Shown in pieces: positions 1-7,388 of a DNA stretch of 64,000 nucleotides (its first letter is position 1; every line of letters begins with the position of its first letter). A program made the position numbers and the translations under genes. This DNA is from Pseudomonas frederiksbergensis. GTDB lineage: Bacteria; Pseudomonadota; Gammaproteobacteria; Pseudomonadales; Pseudomonadaceae. The notes under the pieces are model-generated. The model was not told the origin of the DNA and did no database searches. It saw only the letters and a list, made by a program, of their open reading frames with translations. The DNA is taken from assembly GCF_001952935.1 (NCBI RefSeq), contig NZ_CP018319.1, positions 3,864,001-3,928,000 of the forward strand, read 5' to 3'.

Positions 1-93
1 CTCTGCGTGGGAATGCAGCCCGGGACGCTCTGCGTTCCAAAGCGGACGCAGAGCGTCCATTGAGGCATTCCCACGCAGAGCGTGGGAACGATC
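1..93. repeat. Long palindromic repeat (113/101-bp family), cut by window start
   Basis: Right part of an element whose outer arms read GCATTCCCACGCAGAGCG and its complement, with an inner inverted GACGC(T/A)C(T/C)GCGT pair. Four complete copies occur in this window (7209, 11391, 53348, 60844). It lies just past the stop of the tubulin-like gene. Confidence 0.85.
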
Positions 94-106
94 GACAGTA
101 GGTGAG

Positions 107-2302
107 TTAAGCCGTCTTGCCAGTATGGTTATTCAGCGAAATAACCTTGGTCTTGCCAATCCGGTGACGATAAATCTCGCGCAAGTACTTGATCGACTTC
201 TTCACGCAGTCCCGGGACAGGCGAATGTCATTGATCGAGACGAACTTGTCTTTGTCGTTGATCAGCTCGCGGTACTTCTTCTCGTACATCGGTTTGATCG
301 CGTACCAGTTGGTGTCGAGGATCTTCGCCGGGTTCTCGAACTCATTGAGCAGCTCGTCAATCCGGTCTTCGTCGAACTCTTCATTAATGATGAAGTCGAG
401 GATCGAGTTATCCAGCGTCTCGTCAAAGCGGTACGGGTTTTTCGCGAAGCAACGTTTGATGAAGGCCACGATCAGCGTCAGGAAGTCGTCCGACAGGCAC
501 GGGCTCTTGGCGATCAACGTGGTCAGCGACAGGTTGGCCGAGGCGCCGATGACCAATGCATAGCGCTTGAGCGTGGTGTTCGGGAACAGGCTGTTGAGGT
601 GGGTCTTCAACCGGTTCAGGTCCATGTAGGACAGCTTGTAGTCTTTGGGCAACGAAACAATCGAGACCACCGAAGAGCAGTTCTTGAAGAAGTGCAGGTC
701 GTGCAACGCGGCCGCGTCATAGCCCGAATTCTTGTACTGCTCCAGCGAGGCGCGATAGCGCTTGGATTCGATCGGCAACAAGCTGATGCCTTCGATCGCC
801 TGGGTCACTTTGTTGAAGTGCGGCAAGTCGATGGAGCGGAAGAACAGGTCGTCGATGTTCAGGCGCTGCGGTTCTTTCTCGAACACCTTGAACTTGTCGT
901 TGCTCGGCGGCGGAGTTTCCGGCACCACGGACTCGGCGTAGGCAATGGCTACAGGGCCGGCCAGGCTCATGAACAGGTCGTTGGCGTCGAGGCGAATGGT
1001 TTCGCCAATGTCGATGCCGGCCCGACGGAAATAGTTCTGGTCGTAGTCGGTAGTAACCGCCTGCGCCGTCAGAATGTTGAAGATCTGCTGTGAGATGTAT
1101 TGGTTTGCGTGTTTTTCCATCGCGTTGACGTCGATGTTCTGAATGTTGCCGTCATCGCTTTCTTCGGCATAACGCATGATGTCGTTGGAAATCAGCATCA
1201 TCGCGTTCCATGGGCGGATACGGCCCATGACACTGGCTTCGCTGCTGTCTTCGTTGGCGAAGTTGTAGGAGAAGTCCCATTCTTCCGACAGGTATTTGCA
1301 CAGCAGGCGACCGGCGTTGATGTGCAGCGCCTCGGACATTTCGCTGCGGTGATCGGAAATGTTCGGCAACACGCAAATGCCGCTGGTGAAGATCGGCTCG
1401 AAGACGAAGGAGTGGCCGCTCTTGCTGTCGTGCTCGTCCATCGGCTTGGTGTCGAACGTCTTGTTCATGTACGAGTGCTGCTGGGCCAGGCCGAACTCCG
1501 AGGCCATGCCCGAACCGGTACCGCCGCCGGCACTGAAGATCGAGAAGTACAGGCGCGACTGGTTGGCCTTGATCCCGCAGCTGTCGATCAGGTAGGAGTG
1601 GATCATCTTCCAGTCAGGGCTGGAGAAACGCTGGGTGTCCTTGTTAAGGATGATCTTGGCCAGGTATTGACCGAGGATCGGCGCGTTACCGGCGCCACCG
1701 GCGTGGACTTCCGACAAGTCCATGATTTTCATTTTGCTGTAGTCGCGCAGGAAACCGCTTTTTTCGCCCTTGCGCGAGAAACGGATGCGGCCGGCGATGT
1801 CCTTGTCCAAATCGCCGAGCATCACCAACGGTTCGACCAGGAACACCGGTTTGCTGGCCTTGTTCGACCCCAGGCGCAGGTTGTTACGAATCCATTGCGC
1901 CGGGCTGTAGCCTTTTTCGGCGAAGCGTTTGTCCGGCGACAGGCGATCTTCGTTGTTGAATTCGTTGAGGTAGAACTTGCGGGCGTTGTACACCAGTTCC
2001 GCCACGTCCAGCGCGATGTTCGAACCACAGCGACCGAGGCCGATCAGGCACACCGACGGGAATTCCTGATCGCTGTGATGTTCGCTGTCGCCTTCCAGAT
2101 GCGGCGGGCGCGGGAACACCATGTCGCGCAGACCATCGAGATTATCGAGGATGCGGTCGGTATTGGTTTCGGTGAAGTACAGGTATTGCTGAGTCGCCAA
2201 CGGGCGCGATGGCGTCAATGGCTTTGACGGTGCGGGGCTGTTTGCCGCCGGGCTCAGCGTCAGATCGGATATCGCAGCGGCCGGATTGTTTTTAGAAGTC
2301 AT
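107..2302 (-). CDS. Tubulin-like (Tubulin_2-type) GTPase-fold protein, 731 aa
   Basis: Large cytoplasmic protein with the tubulin/FtsZ signature GGGTGSG at residues 259-265 and an earlier glycine-rich nucleotide-binding loop, GLGRCGSN, at 88-95. An internal glycine-rich HAGGAGNAP stretch lies near residue 200. The first 80 residues are Pro/Ser/Ala-rich and look disordered. At 731 aa it is about twice the size of FtsZ or phage PhuZ, so the C-terminal half (about residue 400 on) is an added region I cannot assign. The family is usually annotated only as tubulin-like domain protein; polymerisation and role are unknown. I start at ATG 2302 rather than the in-frame GTG or ATG further out (2359, 2356), whose added residues look like untranslated leader. 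Neither start has a strong ribosome-binding site. A palindromic repeat follows 14 bases after the stop. Confidence 0.8.
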   Translation of the reverse strand: MTSKNNPAAAISDLTLSPAANSPAPSKPLTPSRPLATQQYLYFTETNTDRILDNLDGLRDMVFPRPPHLEGDSEHHSDQEFPSVCLIGLGRCGSNIALDVAELVYNARKFYLNEFNNEDRLSPDKRFAEKGYSPAQWIRNNLRLGSNKASKPVFLVEPLVMLGDLDKDIAGRIRFSRKGEKSGFLRDYSKMKIMDLSEVHAGGAGNAPILGQYLAKIILNKDTQRFSSPDWKMIHSYLIDSCGIKANQSRLYFSIFSAGGGTGSGMASEFGLAQQHSYMNKTFDTKPMDEHDSKSGHSFVFEPIFTSGICVLPNISDHRSEMSEALHINAGRLLCKYLSEEWDFSYNFANEDSSEASVMGRIRPWNAMMLISNDIMRYAEESDDGNIQNIDVNAMEKHANQYISQQIFNILTAQAVTTDYDQNYFRRAGIDIGETIRLDANDLFMSLAGPVAIAYAESVVPETPPPSNDKFKVFEKEPQRLNIDDLFFRSIDLPHFNKVTQAIEGISLLPIESKRYRASLEQYKNSGYDAAALHDLHFFKNCSSVVSIVSLPKDYKLSYMDLNRLKTHLNSLFPNTTLKRYALVIGASANLSLTTLIAKSPCLSDDFLTLIVAFIKRCFAKNPYRFDETLDNSILDFIINEEFDEDRIDELLNEFENPAKILDTNWYAIKPMYEKKYRELINDKDKFVSINDIRLSRDCVKKSIKYLREIYRHRIGKTKVISLNNHTGKTA

Positions 2303-2497
2303 TGTGCGCCATGTGCCTGGACTGGTTGGTTGGGCGACAAGCTGTCGTCGAACCATCACGGATGGGGTCTCGCGTTTTTTCAGCGCGTATTTGGCCCAAG
2401 CATCAGGGCCTTGGCCTGAGCATCGCTCGGGGGAATCCTTTCCTAAGTCATGATGAATCGGCCAATATTCGATGATCTTTAATCAAAAGGAGGCCAA

Positions 2498-3394
2498 ATG
2501 ATGGCAACGTTACCTTCGCTCGGATTTGCCGGAATCGGCTTGATGGGGTTGCCAATGTGTCGGCGCCTTCTGGCAGCGGGGTATCCGCTGACGGTGTGGA
2601 ACCGCAATCCAGCCAAGTGCGTGCCGCTGGTCGAGGCCGGTGCACGACAGGTCGCCTCGCCGGCAGAGCTGTGTCAACACGCCGACGTGGTGATGTTGTG
2701 CCTGGCGGACACGTCGGTGGTTCGTGAGGTGGTGTTTGGCGCGGCAGGGATTGCGCAAGGTGCGAAAAGCGGTCATTTGCTGGTGGATTTTTCCAGCCTG
2801 GAACCTGCCGCGACGCGGGAAATGGCGACAGCGCTGGTCGGCCAAACCGGCATGAGCTGGCTGGATGCACCCGTGTCCGGTGGAGTGGTCGGTGCCGAGG
2901 CCGGCAGCCTGGCGATCATGGTGGGCGGTGAAACGGCGGACCTTGAGCGCGTCAGGCCTGTGCTGTCGAGCCTTGGCCAGCGCGTGACCCACATGGGCGC
3001 CGTCGGAGCGGGGCAGGTGACCAAGGCGTGCAATCAGATGATCGTCGCCTGCAACGCGCTGGTAATCGCTGAAGTCGTGGCGTTGGCCGAACGTTCCGGG
3101 GTTCGGGCCGGTCTGATCGCCGAAGCCCTGGCAGGCGGGTTTGCCGATTCAAAGCCCTTGCAGATCCTCGGCCCGCAAATGGCCGAAAGCCGTTTCGAAC
3201 CGGTGAAATGGCATGTGCGCACGCTGCTCAAGGACCTCGATACCGCGGTGAAGTTTTCCCGGGAGCAAGGCTCGGCCACGCCGATCAGTGGATTGGCCGC
3301 ACAATTGATGCGACTGCATGGGGGCCAGGGATTCCTGGAAAAAGATCCGTCGACGCTTGTGCAGTTGTACCGCGAGCCAGACTCAAAGGGCTGA
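2498..3394 (+). CDS. NAD(P)-dependent oxidoreductase, 3-hydroxyisobutyrate dehydrogenase family
   Basis: 298-residue beta-hydroxyacid dehydrogenase. The N-terminal Rossmann motif GIGLMG (residues 10-15) binds NAD(P). The segment DAPVSGGVVGAEAGSLAIMV is the family's substrate-binding signature, and KACNQM contains the catalytic lysine. Relatives are 3-hydroxyisobutyrate dehydrogenase, tartronate semialdehyde reductase (GarR/GlxR) and glyoxylate/succinic-semialdehyde reductases; I cannot choose the substrate from sequence. AAAAGGAGG at 2486-2494 supports ATG 2498, and ATG 2501 is also possible. No pathway neighbours are present. Its last 110 bases overlap, tail to tail, the GGDEF-EAL gene on the other strand. 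Confidence 0.9.
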   Translation: MMATLPSLGFAGIGLMGLPMCRRLLAAGYPLTVWNRNPAKCVPLVEAGARQVASPAELCQHADVVMLCLADTSVVREVVFGAAGIAQGAKSGHLLVDFSSLEPAATREMATALVGQTGMSWLDAPVSGGVVGAEAGSLAIMVGGETADLERVRPVLSSLGQRVTHMGAVGAGQVTKACNQMIVACNALVIAEVVALAERSGVRAGLIAEALAGGFADSKPLQILGPQMAESRFEPVKWHVRTLLKDLDTAVKFSREQGSATPISGLAAQLMRLHGGQGFLEKDPSTLVQLYREPDSKG

Positions 3395-5588
3395 CCGTGT
3401 GCGAGTGCTTGCGCTGGTTGATTTCGCTCAGTACGGGACGCAACTGCGCCAGCGGTACCGGACGACTGAGCAGGTAGCCCTGCACGAAGTCGCAGCCGTT
3501 ACGTACCAGAAACTCGTATTGCTCAATGGTTTCGACGCCTTCGGTCACCACCTGCAAATGCAGCGTGTGGGCCATGACGATGATCGCTTGCACGATTTCC
3601 ATGTCCTGGGTGGCCTTGGGTATGTCCTGGATGAACGAACGGTCGATCTTCAGCGTGTTGAGTGGCAGCCGTTTGAGATAGGCCAGTGATGAATAACCGG
3701 TGCCGAAGTCATCAATCGACAGCGACACGCCGAGGGCACGAATCTGACGCAGCAACACCAGCGTATCGGCGATGTTGCCCATCAGCGCATTTTCCGTCAC
3801 TTCCAGTTCCAGCCGCTGCGGCGCCACTCCGGAGACCCGCAGCGCGTGTTCGATTTCATTGGCCAATTCTTCGCGCGCCAGGTTCAGGGGCGAGCAATTC
3901 ACGGCGATATGGAGTTCTTCGCAACCCTGAAGCGACAACTCGCCCAGATCCTCACAGGCCTTGCGCAGGACCCAGTTGTCCAGTTCGGCGATCAGGCCGT
4001 TGGCCTCGGCGATGGCAATGAACCGGTCCGGCGTCAGCAGTCCGTGAACCGGATGTTGCCAGCGGATCAGCGCTTCAAGCTTGCTGACCTGAGCATTTTT
4101 CAGGTCGTAGATCGGTTGGTAATAGAGCATCAGGCCGGTGTTTTCGCGCAGGGCGTGGCGCAGCTCTTCTTCCAGTTGCAGTTCCAGCGTCGCGCGGGTT
4201 TTCAGGTTTTCGCTGAAGAAATTCAGGCCATTGCGCCCGCTGTCCTTGGACTGATACAGCGCCAGGTCCGCGTTTTTCAGCAACTCTTCGCAAGTCTTGC
4301 CATCTTCCGGAAACACGCTGATGCCAATACTGGTGGTCATGACCATGCGCCGCCCGGACAGCTCGATGGGTTCCTTCATTTTCGCCATGATGCGCTGGGC
4401 CATGTGCCGTGCTTCTTCACGATCATGCAGGCCGATGAGGATGCAAAACTCGTCGCCTCCAAAGCGCGCGACTACATCATCGTGGCTGCGCACTGAAACC
4501 TTTATGTGGTTGGCCAGGACTTTGAGCAATTCGTCCCCGGCGTCATGGCCCAGGCTGTCGTTGATTCGCTTGAAGTGGTCGATGTCCAGAAACATGACCG
4601 CCAGCATGCCGCCTTCATTGGTTTTTTCCATCAGCTTCTCAGCGAAGATCTGATTGAAACCACGGCGGTTGATCAGGTTGGTCAGAGCGTCATAGTGCGC
4701 CACCTGTTGTAACGACATCCGCGCCTGGTCCAGTTGACTGAGCAGGGCGTTGACCCGTTGCAGATCGCGCTCCTTGTTTTGCAGCTTCTTGTCCGCCAGC
4801 GCCGCGCTGATGCTGCTGCCGATGATCAGCAGCGTCATGACCGCCACCGTCAGACCCAGTTGCAGATGATTGTTTGCGCCGGGCAGCGGCTGGAGGCTGT
4901 CGGCGGGCAGCACCAGATTGAAGGCGGCCATGGCGGTGAAGTGCATGCTGATGATGCCTGCGCCGAGCACCAGGCTGGCGCTGTATTTGAGCAGTTGATG
5001 GAACAGTCCGGTGCTGTCGCGCAGATGACTTGATATCAGCAGGGCTGCAAGGCTGGCTCCGATGGCGAACACAATGGAGAGGGCGAACAGCGTGGGTTGG
5101 TAATAGGCCATCGCACTCGAATGCATGGCGGTCATGCCCACGTAATGCATGGTGGCGATGCCCAGGCCAATGCAGATCGAAGCCTGGAGATATTGCCAAA
5201 AACTCAGGCGTGGGTGACTGAGGGCATGGATGGCCAGCCCCGAGGTGAGCAGGGCGATCAACAGGGAAAGGAACGTGGAGGGTAATTCATATTGAATGTC
5301 GATTGGCGCCTGAAACGCCAGCATGCCGATAAAGTGCATGGCCCAGGTCCCGCCCGCCAGGCAACCGGCACCGACCCAGCGCCAGAGCCGCAGCGAGGCG
5401 GGTTTTTCCGCGTGACCGACCCGTTCGGCCATGTCTAATGTGGCAAAGCTGCCGACACAGGCGACCAGATAGGCCAGCAGTACCAGAATAGGGTCAAGTG
5501 TGCCGTTGAGTATTACCTGGCCGCTCTCCGTCAGCTCGGTAATGAAATGCAAACCAAGCCACTCCATAGCATGCCCCGTCAATGTCAT
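3285..5588 (-). CDS. MHYT-GGDEF-EAL cyclic-di-GMP enzyme
   Basis: 767-residue membrane protein. The N-terminal MHYT sensor (about residues 10-260, seven predicted membrane helices) carries MHFIGM, MHYVGM and MHFTAM motifs, thought to bind a metal or diatomic gas. A GGDEF domain follows, with an intact GGDEF at about residue 380, then an EAL domain with EALIRW and DDFGTGYSS, so both cyclase and phosphodiesterase activities are possible. The residues before GGDEF (SHDDVVARF) do not form a canonical RxxD inhibitory site. The overall layout is that of P. aeruginosa MucR/NbdA-type proteins. ATG 5588 has little Shine-Dalgarno support; ATG 5567 would also keep the whole MHYT domain. The last ~36 codons lie beyond the EAL domain and overlap the convergent dehydrogenase gene. 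Confidence 0.93.
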   Translation of the reverse strand: MTLTGHAMEWLGLHFITELTESGQVILNGTLDPILVLLAYLVACVGSFATLDMAERVGHAEKPASLRLWRWVGAGCLAGGTWAMHFIGMLAFQAPIDIQYELPSTFLSLLIALLTSGLAIHALSHPRLSFWQYLQASICIGLGIATMHYVGMTAMHSSAMAYYQPTLFALSIVFAIGASLAALLISSHLRDSTGLFHQLLKYSASLVLGAGIISMHFTAMAAFNLVLPADSLQPLPGANNHLQLGLTVAVMTLLIIGSSISAALADKKLQNKERDLQRVNALLSQLDQARMSLQQVAHYDALTNLINRRGFNQIFAEKLMEKTNEGGMLAVMFLDIDHFKRINDSLGHDAGDELLKVLANHIKVSVRSHDDVVARFGGDEFCILIGLHDREEARHMAQRIMAKMKEPIELSGRRMVMTTSIGISVFPEDGKTCEELLKNADLALYQSKDSGRNGLNFFSENLKTRATLELQLEEELRHALRENTGLMLYYQPIYDLKNAQVSKLEALIRWQHPVHGLLTPDRFIAIAEANGLIAELDNWVLRKACEDLGELSLQGCEELHIAVNCSPLNLAREELANEIEHALRVSGVAPQRLELEVTENALMGNIADTLVLLRQIRALGVSLSIDDFGTGYSSLAYLKRLPLNTLKIDRSFIQDIPKATQDMEIVQAIIVMAHTLHLQVVTEGVETIEQYEFLVRNGCDFVQGYLLSRPVPLAQLRPVLSEINQRKHSHTVSPLSLARGTTAQASTDLFPGIPGPHAVASIVRPIH

Positions 5589-5834
5589 CCTAGCTTACGC
5601 CATGAACGCTGGCGAATGCTTTGGAGTATAGAAGGCATGTTTAGAGTGCAAACGATAGTGGCAAATTGGCCCTAACCATTTTGGAATGAGCTTTAGAACG
5701 TTTGGACATAAATGGTGGATCAGCTGCGACATCTTCCATGGGCGGATATCAGCTTTACAAATAATGACAGACAGCTCTCGCGGGCCTGACTAGATTGCAG
5801 GTTCCGGGCTCGGATGCGCTGACAGAGAAGCCCC

Positions 5835-5845
5835 AATAACAATAA
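5835..5845 (+). promoter_or_regulatory. A-rich Crc/Hfq-type CA motif before the MFS gene
   Basis: AATAACAATAA gives two overlapping AAnAAnAA matches 13 bases before the ATG at 5858 and next to the Shine-Dalgarno-like AAGAGACGG. In Pseudomonas such motifs bind Hfq/Crc and block translation during catabolite repression. No experimental support here. Confidence 0.45.
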
Positions 5846-5857
5846 AGAGACGGACCC

Positions 5858-7207
5858 ATGCAGAACTCGACCCAAGCGGCGAATGCCTGGCGCATTCTGT
5901 TCCTGCTGTTCCTGGCCAACCTGTTCAACTTCTTCGATCGCACCATTCCGGCCATCATCATCGAACCGATCCGCATGGAATGGCACCTCAGCGACTTTCA
6001 GCTGGGGATCATCGGCACCGCATTCACTCTCGTATACGCGATTGCCGGCTTGCCTCTGGGACGGATGGCCGATACCGGTTCACGCAGCAAATTGATGGGC
6101 TGGGGCCTGGCGGCGTGGAGCGGGCTGACGGCGGTCAACGGACTGGTGGGGAGTTTCTGGGCTTTCCTGATCGTGCGCATGGGCGTCGGCATCGGTGAAG
6201 CCAGTTATGCACCGGCCGCCAATTCCTTGATCGGCGACCTGTTCCCGGCCCACCGTCGGGCGCGGGCGATGGGCATTTTCATGCTCGGCTTGCCGCTGGG
6301 GTTGCTGCTGGCGTTCTTCACCATCGGCGCGATGGTCAAGGCCTTCGACAGCTGGCGCGCGCCGTTCTTTATCGCGGCAGTGCCGGGGCTGATCCTGGCG
6401 ATCTTCATGTTCTACATCAAAGAACCGAAGCGCGGCGCCGCGGAGAGCGTAAAAGTCTCGCAGGAGCGCGTAGACCGGCCGATCCGTCGGGTGCTGGCGG
6501 TGCCGACTTTCCTGTGGCTGGTAATGGCGGGGCTGTGCTTCAACTTCGCCACGTATGCCTGCAACTCGTTTCTGGTGCCGATGCTGCAGCGCTATTTCCT
6601 GATGCCGTTACAGGAAGCGGCCGTGGCGACCGGGGTGATCGTCGGCGTGACCGGGTTGTTCGGCCTGACACTGGGCGGTTGGGTGGCGGACAAGATTCAC
6701 CAGCGGGTGGCCAATGGGCGACTGCTGTTTGCCGCGTTCAGCTTGATCATCTCGACGGTGTGCACGGCTTGGGCGCTGCATTCCGGGCGAATCGAGATCG
6801 GCGTGTTTGTGGCGGTGTTCAGTGTGGGCTGGTTGTTTGCCTACAACTTCTACACCTGCGTTTACACCGCCATTCAGGACGTCGTCGAGCCGCGCTTGCG
6901 GGCTACGGCCATGGCGCTGTTTTTTGCCGGGTTGTATTTGCTGGGTGGTGGTTTGGGGCCGGTGGTGGTGGGCGCGTTGTCCGACCACTTTGCGCAGACG
7001 GCGATGCTCTCGGCCGGTGCTGATCAGATGACCGAGGCGTTCAAGGCTGTCGGCTTGCATGACGCGATGTATTTGATCCCGGTGGCACTGTTTTTCACCA
7101 TGGTGTTCCTGTTCCTGGCTTCGCGGTGTTTTGTGCGCGATGCCAAGCGGATGAAGGAAGGATTGGTGGCGGTGGTTGAGCCTGCGGGGTCTGCGGTCAC
7201 GGCGTAA
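5858..7207 (+). CDS. Spinster-type MFS transporter
   Basis: 449-residue inner-membrane transporter with the 12-helix major facilitator layout. Helix 1 contains NFFDRTIPAIIIEP, the spinster/ACS-like signature with a charged FDR. The loop between helices 2 and 3 reads GRMADTGSRSKLMG (motif A), and MGVGIGEASYAPAANSLIGD sits in helix 4-5. Many Pseudomonas relatives sit beside aromatic or organic-acid catabolic genes, but no such neighbours are found here, so the substrate is unknown. A candidate Crc/Hfq motif just upstream suggests a carbon-source uptake role. The stop codon is 1 base from a long palindromic repeat. Confidence 0.88.
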   Translation: MQNSTQAANAWRILFLLFLANLFNFFDRTIPAIIIEPIRMEWHLSDFQLGIIGTAFTLVYAIAGLPLGRMADTGSRSKLMGWGLAAWSGLTAVNGLVGSFWAFLIVRMGVGIGEASYAPAANSLIGDLFPAHRRARAMGIFMLGLPLGLLLAFFTIGAMVKAFDSWRAPFFIAAVPGLILAIFMFYIKEPKRGAAESVKVSQERVDRPIRRVLAVPTFLWLVMAGLCFNFATYACNSFLVPMLQRYFLMPLQEAAVATGVIVGVTGLFGLTLGGWVADKIHQRVANGRLLFAAFSLIISTVCTAWALHSGRIEIGVFVAVFSVGWLFAYNFYTCVYTAIQDVVEPRLRATAMALFFAGLYLLGGGLGPVVVGALSDHFAQTAMLSAGADQMTEAFKAVGLHDAMYLIPVALFFTMVFLFLASRCFVRDAKRMKEGLVAVVEPAGSAVTA

Positions 7208-7208
7208 T

Positions 7209-7321
7209 GATCGTTCCCACGCTCCGCGTGGGAATGCCTCAAGGGACGCTCCGCGTTCCAGCTCTCGAAAGGGACGCAGAGCGTCCCGGGCTGCATTCCC
7301 ACGCAGAGCGTGGGAACGATC
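7209..7321. repeat. 113-bp long palindromic repeat
   Basis: Complete copy bounded by GATCGTTCCCACG and CGTGGGAACGATC. The outer 29-base arms and inner arms (GGGACGCTCCGCGT against GACGCAGAGCGTCCC) would fold into a branched hairpin. It lies between two convergent genes, starting 1 base after the MFS stop. Confidence 0.92.
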
Positions 7322-7335
7322 AGAAGAACCAAAAA

Positions 7336-7364
7336 AAGGCCCGCATTGCTGCGGGCCTTCTTTG
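7336..7364. terminator. Bidirectional rho-independent terminator
   Basis: Perfect 10-bp stem AAGGCCCGCA / TGCGGGCCTT with a TTGC loop. It is flanked by A and T tracts, so it can serve both the MFS gene and the convergent rapA. Confidence 0.9.
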
Positions 7365-7388
7365 TTTTAACGGGGCAGAGCAGGGGAC

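Noticed and set aside
1100..2227. 375-codon open frame opposite the tubulin-like gene
   Set aside because: Antisense shadow; the minus-strand frame carries the tubulin motifs.
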